Notes: generated by a model from the sequence alone, not told the origin. 62,623 nt of DNA from Dinochytrium kinnereticum (GCA_027604005.1 JADGJT010000095.1:1-62623); one strand, 5' to 3'; counted from the stretch's first letter, positions 11,780-26,615 are shown. A program made the numbers and translations.

Positions 11780-14700
11780 GGCTCCGCTCTGGCTCGAAGA
11801 CCCAGAAATCAAGAACGGCACGATGTCTTCTTGAAGTGGAGCCATGTATTTCAGCATAACTCCGTGAATATACCGTCGAATCTCACGCTCTTTCTGTTGT
11901 TTTAAATTGAACTGATCCCTGTCCAAAACGCATAATGGCAAGTATTGCATCAACAAGTCGGCTCGCGCTTTCCCCGGCATCTTCTCCATAAGTACCAAAT
12001 ATGTTAAGTCCCTAGAAAGGTGAAAGGCCTAATAGAATAAGAAAAGACGATACCGAGTCTACAGTACCGTCCCAATTATCTTTATAATCTTTTTAGATGA
12101 TTGAAGCTCATACCCACTATCCTTTATGGGTGTGTACATATGCCAGTAATTAATTAAGAGGCTAAGAAGAGCTTTTACGATGTGTATCGCCCCATTGAAC
12201 CCTCCGTAATCTTAAGTTTAGAAAGGCGATCATATTGCAAGCCAAACCTTCAGCTGCAAGTAACAACATTTCCCAAAGAAATGGTACCCTTTGGAAAGTC
12301 TCGTAGATGTCTAAATCTCTGGCAAATTGGTACATATATCGCAAAGTGAATAATAGTTACCGCTTGTACCCGACAACTTTTGGTAAACTATAGTAAGTAT
12401 GTGCAGGGGGAGCGTCGCTAGCTCCTAAATAGTAACTTAATCGCGATCCGAACTTGCAAATGAATTGAGATCGCATGTCTTTTTCATTTGGGAGTGCTGC
12501 ACGAAGGGCATTCAAGATGGCTTTTGCAAAATTATCGCTAAGATATTAGCTTAGCTAGCCTTTAACGAGAGCAAAAACAAACTTGGCCAATACAAAAAGT
12601 ATGGCTGGAAGGTTAGGCTTTAGATCCTTTCCCTTCTTCCTGCCTAATACAGCAGGGACAACATCCGTTGAAAGTTCTTGATGTGATCGCAGTGTTTCGA
12701 AAAAAGAATTCGAATCGCCCACTGCGGGTGAAGTATCCTCACATTGGCTTCGTGTCTCTTCACGGTTGGGACTCCCAACGCTTAACATCCGCTCCATCAG
12801 AATATCAGTAAAACTACCCCATTCATTAGAGGTCTTTAGCATGTTTACCACGGTGCTGAGAGCTATTAAAGGGATCGAGCGAAGACGCTGATCAAGTTGA
12901 AAGTCATTTGTTCTGATGTTGGAATCAGTAAAAGCAATAACTAGGTTGTCAAGAGAATCTTCCAGCTCCCAAAATACTGAGTGATTTCGTCGATAAAAGA
13001 GTGAAAGCCGTTTCAGTAGGAGCTGGATTAGATATTTGGACTCAATATCCAAAACCTTTGAGGTCGTTATCTTCATCAGGAACCCGAACATAGAAAGAAG
13101 AACATCCGTTGTCGTCGAAGACGATGGTAGGTTTAATATGCTAGCATCGTCTAATGTCACAAGAACTGTCAATGCTGAAACCATATTTTTAATTTCCTGA
13201 AGCTCGAGTTGGGGTATTTTATGAACAGAGCTCAGGACGCTTTCTCTGTGAATGGTAAGATTAAAGAAGATCAAATTGAAAACCTGAACACGGAGCCGAA
13301 ATTCGATTCCCACGCACGACGTAAGGACATTATTATGTTTACGGCATTTAAGTCTTTGCTATCCTCCACCGGCATTGATGGCGGCAGCTAAATGCATATT
13401 AAGATTTGCCAGTCGAATGCCGTTAGTCAAAATAGAAAGAAAGGCTATAACTAAGAACCTTAATAAGTATCTTGCGAAACGCAAAGCCCGCGGCAGAAGT
13501 ACCCCGTACAATCCCGCCGAGTTCAATAACTGTAAGCCATGCGGAAGCAAGAGATGGGTTGGTGGAAGCGATACCGCTTAATACTCTTTGAATGAATAAA
13601 TTGACTAAGCTCTCATATTCGTCGAAAAATTCGGCCACTCGTAAGTTCACTTGACCTTTCAACTTTGCTTCGGCTAAGACGCTCTGCAGCTAGGAAAGCA
13701 TTAGTGGAACATAGAGCCTCGTTTCACCTGGGATATTATAGTCCTTAGAAGGCTCATAACCTGTGACCTAATGGACGCAATTGTTTGGTCTGACATAGGA
13801 AACTGACTGCAAGAAAAGGCTAGCTTTTCTAAACATCCAAAGCAAGATGGCAAAAAGCGTTCAAAATGAGAAGCGTGTCTCCGGAAGAGCCAATCACTCC
13901 ATTCTGCAGCTTTGTCTGAAACGGTCAAACTATAATTGAAGTATCAACCGTGGATTGGGCGCAAAGAAAAGGACACTCACGCCGTGTATGCTCCAACCCT
14001 AGAATACTGAAATCCTGCCTCCAACAAACATACTTTAGATAATAAAGTTTCATCTTTTACTTTATCAATAACCAAGGGCAATACATCTAAAATCATATTA
14101 GGCTCGCTAAAAAGTAGTCCAACCAGTGAGAATATGAGGAGTAATAAAGCCCATAATAAACAGATAACATGCAATAAATCTGGCACCGATAGCATCTGCC
14201 TTCACTTTTGTTGTGTCGCGACCATATGAATCCGAGACTTCATCAAAATATATCGCTATCAATTGACGAAGGCTATCCACAAACGCTGCTTTTGCTGAAG
14301 ACAGAAAGAAGTTTACAAACTCCATTAAGGTGATACTACAGCTGTCATTCACGGAAACATCTACAGCGGCACTGCTACGGTGAGTTACTCCATAGACAAC
14401 TGGGTTTACCTATTCAAGCTTTCCAGAAGAACGTGAGTGCTTGAATCATGAAATTTTTGTGCCAAGAACAAGTGGAAAGGAACCAGCGTAATCTCGTGTG
14501 TTTCAAGTAAGACGAAAAAGAGAAGCCAACGAAGCTGAGGTGATTCAAAAGCCGTCTTTAAAAAAATCATTACGATGCGACAATTGCTTCTGTACATGCC
14601 TTTAGAAAGCTATGTGAAAGCCTAAACTATTAGCGTATTCCGATAAGGGATTAAACCTCAATGTTCCTTCAAGACGGATTACTTGAACAATGAAGGAGAC

Positions 14701-15047
14701 AAGTTCATAGACAACGGGATTTTGCAATCTATTTTGAATCATTTCCGTATAGTTCTTGAATGGCGTTGGAGGTACTAACAAAAATCAATAATGAAATACC
14801 AACATTTCAAACTCGGTAGGTTTATTAGCAGGCCCATAGACCACTAAATATCAGCAAGACCTTAAACAATGGGGATTACAGGTATCAAGTCCGAATTAAT
14901 CCATAATGATGGGTTTTCTGAAAGGCTTCCTTTTAGATGTTTAATGTTTTCGAGTGCTGGATGCGTTAAAGATGGTGGAGGAAGAGGAAGGAGGAGCGGC
15001 GGAAGAAGATTATCGGACAGTCGATGTAGGACCTCATTCAACTCCAT
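11774..15047 (-). CDS. Large alpha-helical protein, family not recognised
   Basis: Many open segments on the minus strand join through short introns from MELNEVLHRLSDNLLPPLL (start 15047) to a terminus in GSSSQSGAS (stop 11774). The translation is rich in Leu and amphipathic helices throughout, with segments such as WLLFFVLLETHEITLVPFHL, AKAAFVDSLRQLIAIYFDEV, LILDVLPLVIDKVKDETLL and YLIQLLLKRLSLFYRRN. This looks like a HEAT- or ARM-type solenoid of roughly 900 residues. There are no catalytic motifs and no signal peptide. I considered DNA-repair and transcription solenoids (FANCI, MMS22-like, NELF-B, Mediator) but found no decisive match. It is divergent with TFB2 (47 bp apart) and overlaps the ERV41 stop. 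Exon borders are not all resolved. Confidence 0.7.
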
Positions 15048-15094
15048 GGTTGTACAAGCTGAGCCCTGACACAACTTTCCTCACACACTCAAAT
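15048..15094. promoter_or_regulatory. Bidirectional promoter, helical protein/TFB2
   Basis: A 47-bp spacer between two start codons. It contains CCTGACACAAC, whose TGACAC core (GTGTCA on the other strand) recurs in two other divergent spacers of this window. Confidence 0.5.
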
Positions 15095-16956
15095 ATGTCC
15101 ATCCTTCAATACATTGAGAGCTTGCCAAAGAATACTTTTAGCCGATTATATGAGCAGCCGGCGACATGTCTTGCCATCCTCAGGTGAAAAACATTCCGGC
15201 GTAAGCTTATGCTTGTAATGTAGATTGCTGCCACCACTTGCAAAACATGTTGTTTTCCGAATGCTCTACGTGAAATCACCAATTCTGCCTGGGGAAATTG
15301 AATCTTGGAGTCCTCCTGGAGCCCAGGGGTATACCGATATACCATTTTAATTTTTGATTATTGTGCAGAAAGCTTCATGATGCGTTAAGGAGGCTCGCCA
15401 AGTTCAATATCTGTTCTGATGATGGGAGGGGCTTCCTGTTAAATTCTGTGTTCCAAAAGAATCTCCATAATGCATTGGTTGGAGGGTAATGAGTGAGACC
15501 GCTGGATGTCTGGTCCTTAATTATGTCTTTTGCAGGGGTCAAGCTGCGTCGTTTGGACAACCTTCGGACTCTAATGACAAACACACCGTCGACGTCAGCT
15601 ACTTAGACAAATATGCATCTGAAGCCTGGGAGGTGAGCCTTGTCTTGTGTTGGAAAAATACTTTGCTAACTCGATAAGGCGGTTCTGCATTTTTTGGTTG
15701 GGACACCATCAGACAAGAAGCCAAAAGCTGTCATGAAACTGATGGAACATTCGGGTCTGATGTCGCGGACGTTAGCATAGCAGAATCAGCCAGTAGCTAA
15801 TCTCACACAGCGAATCATCCTCAACAGAATTTCCAGATCTGAAGATAACGAACAAAGGCTTCCAGTTTCTTCTGCAGGATGTGAATGTGCAAGTTTGGGC
15901 TTTCTTACTCCAATACCTTGAAATGGCTGATGTATTAAAGCAAGGAGAAGTCAGCTAAACGGTTTTAGGAGTTAAAGATGAACCCGGTTGACGTGTTAAA
16001 TTTTTTATTTCAGCTCGGGAGCTTGGAATTAGGGCAGGTTTGTTAAGTGCTGCTGTCGTGAATTATGATATATTGGCAAAGGACTACTCAGTTGATGCAT
16101 TGACGGACACCCAAAAGCAAATGCTCGATGATCTTAAACATCTTGGAATAGTATATCAAAGGAAGGTAACTTGATGTAAATGCATTCTCTATATGTTTAC
16201 CTTCATTCTTATCTTTATGGATTAAAGAAAAAGTCCAGTCGCTTTTACCCGACTCGGCTCGCAACTTCTCTCACGTCAAAGTACTCAACGGCGTCAACAG
16301 CATCAGACGGAAATGTTGGTTTTGTTATCGTTGAAACTAATTTCAAGGTCTACGCATATACCAGTAAGTAACTCGAGATGGTACCTGAATCTAATTTTTT
16401 AGATTCACCAATTCAAATCGCTATTCTAAGTCTGTTCGTTTCATTAAAGTCGCGATTTGCGAATATGGTGGTGGGCCAGATCACGAGAGATAGTGTTCGT
16501 GAAGCACTTGCTAACGGTATCACGGCAGACCAGGTTCGTTATAAGTTTTTTGTTACTTACCTGAACTTAATTCTTCAGATAATATCTTTTCTAACAGTTC
16601 ACGCGCATACTGAGATGCAACGACAAGTTCGTTGAAATGTATATGTATTAACTGAATTACAAACAGAACCCAACTTTGCCTGGAACTGTAGTGGATCAAA
16701 TACGGTTGTGGGAGATGGAGCGTAATCGCGTCCGAATATCTACAGGTAATGTTTTGGATAGTCGCTGGCATTAACATGCTGCTCAGGATTTCTATACCAA
16801 GACTTCAAGGATACAAAAGATTACAAAGATCTATCCAATTATGGAAAAGACTTGGGTTATGTTTTGTGGTCATCCGATGAACGTAAAATGTTTGTTGTTT
16901 CCTCAGAAGGGCATGTTGGGGTCCGGGAATACTACACAAAGAGAAAGAATCAATAA
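15095..16956 (+). CDS. TFB2: TFIIH subunit p52 (TFB2/GTF2H4)
   Basis: A core TFIIH subunit that anchors and stimulates the XPB helicase in Pol II initiation and nucleotide-excision repair. Reading through short introns: [33 protein letters not shown], then [20 protein letters not shown], a run leading to LHFLVGTPS, the segment SGLMSR, and [15 protein letters not shown] followed by LLQYLEMAD. The C-terminal TFB5-binding region reads [28 protein letters not shown] and ends in YYTKRKNQ. The order and spacing match the family. The stop TAA sits inside an AATAAA and faces the CTR9 stop only 13 bp away. Confidence 0.93.
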
Positions 16957-16957
16957 A
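16952..16957 (+). terminator. AATAAA containing the TFB2 stop codon
   Basis: The sequence CAATAAAAAG contains both the last sense codon and the TAA stop, so the stop codon is part of the poly(A) hexamer. Confidence 0.5.
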
Positions 16958-16963
16958 AAGCCA

Positions 16964-16969
16964 TTTATT
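16964..16969 (-). terminator. AATAAA abutting the CTR9 stop codon
   Basis: On the minus strand the CTR9 end reads TCG TAA AATAAA, so the hexamer follows the stop with no spacer. It lies in the 13-bp gap to TFB2. Confidence 0.5.
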
Positions 16970-19900
16970 TTACGAGTCTTGGCCCATATCTTCGTCTGAG
17001 TCAACAAACTCTTTTGATAAATTAGATTGCTTGCCAGATGCTCGCTTCAATTCTTTCGATTCTTTTGGCTCATCTTCATCTGAGCTGCCCATTACTCTCT
17101 TACGCTTTGGCTGCCTCGGCTTGGAGGGCTTTTGTCTGTTTAAAGTCAGCAAAGCAAGGTATTCCTTCTACCTTTTCGTCTTTTTCTCTTCACCGTCATT
17201 GCCATCAGAGTGCCCTTCGCCATCAGATACAATATCATCTTTTATTCGTTTAGAGGACTTCTTTTGTTCATCTAAATGCTCTTGCTCTCGCAATTTTTCG
17301 TTGTCAGATTGAACCCTTTGCATTAATTCTCTCCGTTTCTTCTCAATCTCTGCTCGATTTCTTTCCTCTGCTTCTCTTAGCATGCGCTTTAAACGTTAGA
17401 ACCTAATTGTAGGAGAATCCCCACGTCTTTCTCATCTTTTTCCAATGCAAGCTTCATTTGATCCTCCTTAATAGCTTTTAAGCGCTCTTCTTTTTGCTTT
17501 TCAAGAACCCCCGTCTCATGTATCTTCTTCTCTGACATCCTAGATACATCTTTGCAATATGATGCACGTTCCCTTGCATGCTTGATATCATAGCCGTAAT
17601 GTTGACCATCGGCTCTCTCGGCTAGAGAAGTGAAAATCCTAATATGTAAGTGAAAAGTAAAATACGGATCAAACTTTCTCGATATTTCCAATCCGTTCAT
17701 TGCCTTTTGAAGAAGAGACAGTGATCTTTTATCAATCGGCTGGTCATTTAAAACTTGCGCATATTGCTGCTTAACAAGAGCTAAATCAAACCATAATGCT
17801 GATTTGCTAGGTTCCAGTTTTACGGCCTAAACGAAAAGAAACAAATTGAAAAATGATAAGTTGTAATTTGAGAGCGCCGTCATGTAAAACTTTACCAACC
17901 TTTTGAATGTATTCGAGGGACTTAAGCATTGCCGAAGGATCCTTAGTGCTCTTAGCAACAATGTAATAGGCTCTCGAAAGACATTGGAAAATATGGGAGC
18001 TACGATTCTCGTAAAATCGCTTTAGAACTTTTTCATACTAATAATGTTACACAGGAAGGTAAATGTCAAGTACCAAAGTGACGGCGGCTTTCGTTTGGCC
18101 AAGCTCTACCAAAATGTGAGCAAGATTAAGGGATATTGTCGGCATATTTGTTGCGCCTTCCTGAATCTTACGCAAAATCGTTAATGTCGTGTTATAAAAC
18201 CTAACAATTTCTACCTGGGATAGAACTTCACGGGCCTGAGATAATCGCCCAACTTCCACAAGGGAGATACCAATACCAGCGGCTGCATACGCATTTTTAG
18301 AATCTAGCCTTAACGCCTTATCGAAGAACTCAAACGCTCGTCTAGAGTGAAGCTCCCTCTACCAAAAAATTATTAATATATTTAAGATAAACCATTTGCA
18401 GATAAGAAAATCAAGCAATGGCCTTCCGATTCAGTGCTATACTTGCATTTTTGGGGTCTAATCGTGCAAACACAAGATTGATATTCCCCACACTGCACCT
18501 TGAGAATGGTTAAGAAGATCATGGCAAATATCTTACAGAGCATATGGCTCATGTTTGTTCAACGTTTGAAGAACGTCCTCGAACACTTTTCGCGCCTCCT
18601 TCAAATTCGCCTTGGATGACTTATCTTCGTAAAACGAACTTCCAAGGAGTAAAAATGCTGACACGGCTTTTCCGTCCATTTCGATGGCGCGTGTGATCAT
18701 TTCACGGCCCTCTTTTACCTTCCCCTTTAGAATCATTGACTGCGCAAGCCTTAATCTTGCTACTTTCTTTAGTATATGTCTTCGAGCTGGTCTTACAATC
18801 CACATAGGTAGGATGCTTCGCCAGTATCAAATTATGTAGTTTCTCAGCCGATTCCCAGTCGCCTTTATCTTCCTTGAATCGCGCGAGATTATACATCAGT
18901 GTGATGGAGCTTTCCTGTGCAATGCCATTATCCGCTTCCTCTTCGAGTCCTTTCTGGAAGTACTCTTCAGCTTTCTCGAGATCTAAACCAATTATTAAAA
19001 CGATTCATACAATGTATGAAACATACTTGCTCCAGAAAGGAAATACAATGTTCCAATGTTATTGTAAACTTCTGCAGGAACAGGCTTTGACGTTGACTTA
19101 AAAAGCTCTATCGCGTTAAGATACCCTTTCCCATATTAACAGATGCCTTAACACGTTAGGTACCTGATAGAGCAACTTTTGGGTCACGCGCTTCGTAAAT
19201 GCAAGCTAACTCAACCTGGGCGAATGGTTCACTAATCAATCCAAGATTCGTTTCCAATTTGTTTTTATCCTCTATTCCAAAAAGTTGCTGTAGCTTTGTG
19301 AAGCATTTTAAGGCCTTTGAATGAGTTTCCTCTGAAAGTGAATATAGTGATGCAAGTTTCTTTTAATTTAGGTTAATGCCGGGCTAAAACAGGTCATGTC
19401 GTAGAGAAATACAATTCAAAATGTAATCATTTCGAGTCACTCACCATGAGCGAGTCGTAGTTATCTGGTTCCCGTAGGAGAACCTTTTCGAGGCATTCGC
19501 AGGCCTTTTCGATTTCCCCTTGTTTTTGTTAAGTACGCCGTTTTTCACAAAGTACTACCCAAAAAAATGTACACTTCTCCAAGACCAAACTGATGAACCG
19601 GAGACGACTGATTGCCGTCTACGGCTTTCAGGTAGTAATCCAACGATTCACGATAAAGGCCCTATTATATCAGCTAATTAATTGTTTACGGGGCAAGTCC
19701 AACCTGAGAATGAAGAGCCTTTGCCTTGAAAGCATACGCATCGGATCGAAGTCCCCTCGAATTCGACTGCTGCAGGCATAATTTAAAAAATAAATCCATC
19801 TGGAAATGCGTTTCAGTGAGTACATATGTGCCGTAATAACCTTTTCAAAATCTTTAGCAAAAAGAGATCGTTCACCCATAAGCAACAACGTGAGAGGGTT

Positions 19901-21033
19901 TAAAGGATTTATCTCAAAGGCATCATTAAGCTTTTGGGCTACTGCGCGAAGATCCATTTCACTGTTCTTCAGGCGGGCCTCGTTCCAGTCGAGAATAGCG
20001 AGGGATACGAGAGCGTCATCGTTTCTTCCATCCTACAGAACTTAGAAGGGCTTGATATTAGATTGTACTATCTCTAGCGCCCTATCAAAGCATTTCCTGG
20101 CCTCAGGTATCATTTGCAGACGATAATAACAGACTCCAATAGCGACACGCACATCGGGCTTCATGTCTGGATATAAACATAGAACAGTTTGATAACATTC
20201 TAGCGCACTTTTAAATTCTCCTTTGGATACATAAGCCGACGCCTATTAACTCATAATTAAGGTTTGGTCGATCGCAAAGTTCCAACCAATCCTAGCAATC
20301 CGGCAATGTTTGATCCATCCAGTTGAGTAACAGTTCGGAACTGCTTAAGGGCCTCATCCAGGCGTTTCAGTACCAGAAAGAGATTTCCTTTTTTTCAGAT
20401 GGACCTATAATTTGTTCCTAACCTTTTGCAATAATAATCCAAATATTTTTGCTATCGATTTGATCCGCCTTATTCACGAATTCCGTTGCGAGTTGGACTA
20501 TGGCATTAAAGTCTTGCTCTCCACCGTCGATTAACGCCTTAGAAGTATCATGCATCTCCTTTGCCACCTCAATGTAATACGAGGCAAGAGTGTACAGAAC
20601 TTCGCAATAATGGGGATCGCGACTGTGCATCCCAGCCGCTTTTAACGATTACTAAAATGAAACAATTCATGTGTGTACCTCCGACCTTCGCTGCAGTTCT
20701 TAACACACGTTCGAAGTCGATCTTCATCCCAATATTATAATATTCGCGCTTCACAAGAGTCATTCGTAGAAAAACATCATAAACGTCTTACAGCAAACTC
20801 GAGATATAGCCGTACGGGGACGTTCTCAGAAATTAGAATGTTTATAATACTCTCCGTCTCATTGCTTGCAAGATCTTCCACATCAACTACCAAGACCTCT
20901 TCACCTGCAAGAGATGTCAACCAACTTCCTGAATCGTGTTTACAGACTGTTATTTAATGGGATTTCTATTGTTCTCCCCTACACACAGTCAGTTTATCTG
21001 ATCATTAACGCATGCAGAGCCATCTATCGACAT
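16970..21033 (-). CDS. CTR9: Paf1-complex TPR subunit CTR9
   Basis: The scaffold subunit of the Paf1 complex, which travels with elongating Pol II and supports H2B ubiquitination and H3K4 methylation. The start MSIDGSAC is joined over a 31-nt intron to GRTIEIPLNNS, then over a 43-nt intron to EEVLVVDVEDL; this matches the family N-terminus. The body is a long array of TPR helices with family landmarks YNIGMKIDFERVL, EPFAQVELACIYEARDP, YNLARFKEDKGDWESAEKLH and NPTYVDC-like spacing. The C-terminus is a coiled-coil KR/E-rich region (AEERNRAEIEKKRRELMQR) and an acidic Ser/Asp tail ending DSDEDMGQDS, as in other CTR9 proteins. More than ten short introns interrupt it. It is divergent with the STE20 kinase (51 bp between starts). 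Confidence 0.93.
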
Positions 21034-21084
21034 GCTTAGAAAGGAGCTCACCATTCCCATCAAAATTTTCCCATCAAATCAAAA
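21034..21084. promoter_or_regulatory. Bidirectional promoter, CTR9/GCK-III kinase
   Basis: A 51-bp spacer between start codons. It contains a direct repeat of TCCCATCAAA separated by a short T-rich run, and is otherwise AT-rich without a clear TATA box. Confidence 0.5.
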
Positions 21085-22809
<1,725 letters not shown>

Positions 22810-22930
22810 TAATCCAGACAGAGCAAATACTACGTAGAATTCATTACGCCATTGTGTTGCATTAATATACATATTCACCCCTGTCATCATCACATCAAGA
22901 AAATGAAAAAAAATATTCTGCCAAATTTCA

Positions 22931-24595
22931 ATGGACATAGTCTCGTCCATCATACAGATTCCAGACCTTACCTCTATCTACTTCGTCGACTATGACACAA
23001 GGGGAGATCACCTCTCTCGCCTGCGCCACTGGAAGATACCACGCGAAATCTGCATTGTAATTTATCACTCAGCCGAAATACCGTGGTGGCCGAATGAATT
23101 TCATCGGGGCCAGGTCTTCACAAGCCTGCTACACGCACAAGTCAGCAAAAAGGTGGCCTCTTCAATGTTTGCAGTAGCTGTGGGGTTTCATGCGAAACAG
23201 ATAGCCTCTTCTTTACCGAATACAGTGAAGTTCTTTGCCCTGACAGCCAATACTGTCACAGTTGAACAGGTTTCTTGCGAACTGGAAAACGACATGTTAT
23301 GCCGACAACAGCTACTTATTCCTGCTTTCAACCTTGGTATTCCTTACGGATTAAGGCTTCCGATGTTCTTTGTTTCGCAATTGCAAGCGGATCCTGCACT
23401 TGCGGTGGCAAAAGGCTGGCGAACAATCCTCAAGGATTTGTACATGAGGCGAAATCTATGTAGTGGCCAGTCCTACCTATTTACTGATGAGCGCATTTCA
23501 AGCGAATATAATCGGGTTTCTGCTCACATCGTTAACATCCTCCTTTCGTTCGGAATACTAAAGCCTGAGGATTCGCCGGATATCGTAACCCAGGAGGACA
23601 TTCGTTACGGTGTTGTGAAGGACAGCGTTGCCCTCGTACATGAACGGGCAGGAAGAAGGCTCGATGCACATTTTTTCAAAGACTCTACGAAGGATGATTC
23701 TCATAGGAAAGCGCTTCAAACGTTTCTTGACGAAAACCTCTCCACACTCGATTCACCAGTTTATGATACAGAAATGCTTTCTGAGGACATTTGTGCTTCG
23801 CTAAGGCATTGCAAAGATACTTGTCAAGTATGGTATCAATCCAGTTTGAGCATTTTCGAGTTAGGCTTTAAATGTTCAGATTTTTTTTCCTCCCCCGACG
23901 AGGCAGAGGAGGCCGTGGCCCGTCTCGCACTTTCTTTTCTATCACGTTATGCAAATGCTGCTATAACTGGCGAAGTATCTTCAATTTTCCCTAGCTCGGG
24001 GTTAGCGGAAAGCTCGTCTGAAGATAGTTCTGCCGAGGAAGGAGAAATCGCGGAAAAGAGAACTGTGGCGCCAAAGGTGTGGCGTCAAGTCGATGTGGCT
24101 GTAATGGCTATTGCAAACTGGGCCATTAAAAACAAGTTCAAAGTTGACTATCACTTTGAGGAACTGGCTGGAGTTGGGCATCGCTGCAAAGTATGTATTG
24201 ATATGGGAGGAATAATACATGAATTCGAATCGGAGACTCAGCATTCTCGAAAAGCACAAGCGAAGGAAGATGCTGCAAAGGTTAGTTTAATATTTTTGTC
24301 TCGATTTAACTGTGATTCTGTTTTATAGATAGCTTGCACGCAAATAGGGATCCCGTTGTCTTCACAGACGAAGTTAGAATCTAGGCCTCTTCAAAAACCG
24401 AACATGTCACGATTGAATGAATATTGCCAGAGTCAGAAAACTTCTATGAAGCTTGAACTTTCAGAAGCTCCGCCTTTTACATGCACTATAACGATTTTGG
24501 GGAGGTCGTGGTCTTCTCAAGGCATACATCAAAGTAAGGCGGCTGCAAAGGAATCAGCGGCTAGTCTAGCCTGTAGAGATGTTTTTCGACATTGA
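22931..24595 (+). CDS. dsRNA-binding protein with an unfamiliar N-terminal domain
   Basis: Two exons (22931-24280, 24329-24595) encode 538 residues. The C-terminus carries two double-stranded-RNA-binding-domain patterns: about residues 382-455 (AIANWAIKNKFKVDYHFEE, then KAQAKEDAAKIA) and about 476-533 (MSRLNEYCQSQKTSMKLELS, then HQSKAAAKESAASLA). A degenerate third may lie at about 283-335 (DEAEEAVARLALSFL). The N-terminal 130 residues read like an alpha/beta nuclease-type fold: a hydrophobic strand ending in IYFVDYDTRGD (Asp20 and Asp22), a second strand ICIVIYHS, and VKFFALTANTVTVEQV. The first element resembles PIN/NYN-type domains, but I cannot confirm the full acidic set. The linker is acidic (SSEDSSAEEGE). 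No helicase, RNase III or deaminase motif is seen. The function is unknown; an RNA-silencing or RNA-decay role is only a guess. Confidence 0.85.
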
Positions 24596-24617
24596 AATAA
24601 TTTGAACTCCCTTTCAA

Positions 24618-26615
24618 CTACTTTATTAGTTTGGGAAACAAAATAACAGAAGTTGATTCCAGTAAGGCAGTCTGCTCATCTGATCTTCGAGGTTGACGCC
24701 ATCGCCTCCCAACGGTTGCATTTTCCCACATGCGTTCACTGCGATCCACGTTAAGACAGTCCAACGCTTGGGCTGCCTTTTCTGGCATTATGGGCTGCAA
24801 CAATAACGAGCATACTCGCAAAACTTCAAAGCAGATCGCTAGAGTTGAACGAAGGTTCTCAGAGGCCTCCGCATCGCCGTCCCTCGCCCTTCCCGCCAAG
24901 ATCCATGGCTTTTGATTATCCCAGAGTTTGTTCGCTGCAGAGAGCGTTGACAAAATCTTTTCGATTGCAGCCGATAGAGATACTTTATCAAAACACTCGT
25001 TCACTTCATCTGCAACAAAGAAGTTTGGACATGAGTAAATGGATGGCTACTGCTTACTTGCCTCGAAGCTTCATTGTTTTAAGCAAAAGATGGCCAGCTT
25101 CATTTCGAGCGCTCACTTCGAAGTCGATTATAGGCACTGACCCGGAGGGATTCACTTTTACACTGGAACAGCGGGAGAGTAAATTGCCAAAATTCACACC
25201 GAGCTCTCTGTATCTTTTATCGATTGAATTCATCGAGAATTCTGAATCATACTCAATGCTGCCATCTCTGACTAGGAAGTAACGAACGACGTCTGCGCCA
25301 TATATATCAAGAATCTTCTTCGGGTCAACAACATTGCCTAATGACTTTGACATCTTCTCATTGTTGCAAAGCCAATGAGAATGGCAAATAATTTTCTTAG
25401 GGAGATCCAGTCCAACTGCCAGAAGAAATGCCGGCCAATAAATCGCGTGGAACCTAAGGCAATGAAACAAATGAACACATTCAGATTATGCCATGAAATT
25501 CTATAGGCAAAGCAAAATGGTGACAAAACACACTTGATAATGTCTTTCCCGACAACATGGTATCCTGGTGGCCATTCTGTCAACTTTGCGTCTTCATGCT
25601 GCCATGGAAATCCCGACACCGTCAAGTAATTTGTTAGGGCATCCAACCAGACATATATAACCTGGCTTGAATCATTCGGCACAGGTATACCCCATCGAAG
25701 ACGAGAAATAGGCCGCGAAATAGAAATGTCAGCAAGGGAGTGGCCGTCATCCCTTTCGACAGAATTTAAGACATTCATATACTGCGCCTTAGGGAAGATT
25801 ACTAATATCATGATTAGCATCGTATATATAGCTCTCAATTCGACAAACCATCTGGGTTTGATCGCAACCAGGATATTAAAGGATCCCTAAAAGCTGATAG
25901 CTTAAATTTGTAGTTTTCTTCTGAACTCCATTCGACCACTTTTCCTGTCTCCTTCGATATCATTCGCGTTGATCCGTCCTTATGAGTCACTTTCTCCACC
26001 TGTGTTTCGGGATAAAACGTTTCATCTGATACTGAATACCAGCCCTCATGCGCTCCCTTGTAAATAAACCCAGCTGCCTCAAGCCTTGCCTAAGGACGTT
26101 AGCCCTTTGATGAAGAAACGGCTTGACCCATAAAGATTGGACGGCAATATGATGCCTGAGCTCTGACGTGCGAATGTAATCATCATATGCGATTCCAGAT
26201 TTATCAAATAAGTTCTAAAAGGTGACTATCATGACTATCATTGCTGACTACCTTGAAGTTTGTTGAAACTAAAGTGCAAAAAGTTTGTGGGTCCAGGGCG
26301 GCCTTTTCAGCCGCCTCCTGAATCTTTCATCATTTAAGATGAGTATACATAGCAAACAAACCTTCAACCCATGCTCGTCCGTTCCAGTGCTCAAAAATGA
26401 TGGCAATGATTTGAAAGTTTGCCATCGTTTCAAGACGTCCGCAAGAACAGCAGAGTACAAATGACCGATGTGGGGATCTATACAATCAGTATATTTTATT
26501 TGATGTAATAGAAACCAGCATTAACGTAAAAAATGGGTGTGGTTATCAAAGATGGTCTCCCAGAAAATGATCTTATCGCTCGAAGAGCTTGATGGCCAAT
26601 TTTTCGTACGAACAT
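24618..26615 (-). CDS. MSM1: Mitochondrial methionyl-tRNA synthetase
   Basis: A class I aminoacyl-tRNA synthetase that charges mitochondrial initiator and elongator tRNA-Met. The N-terminus [19 protein letters not shown] is Arg-rich with no acidic residue, as expected of a mitochondrial presequence. [13 protein letters not shown] follows and joins over a 38-nt intron to [19 protein letters not shown] (HIGH motif), then [12 protein letters not shown]. The KMSKS signature is present as [15 protein letters not shown], followed by [14 protein letters not shown]. The C-terminus is the helical anticodon-binding region. It lacks a C-terminal EMAP-like extension, which fits the mitochondrial form. 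The start is fixed because the catalytic core begins about 23 residues in and there is no other Met before it. It faces the dsRNA-binding gene tail to tail (22 bp) and TFIIE-alpha head to head (7 bp). Confidence 0.93.
24622..24627 (-). terminator. AATAAA within the last codons of MSM1
   Basis: The final codons CTA ATA AAG before the TAG stop contain the AATAAA hexamer, so the poly(A) element is coding. Confidence 0.45.
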
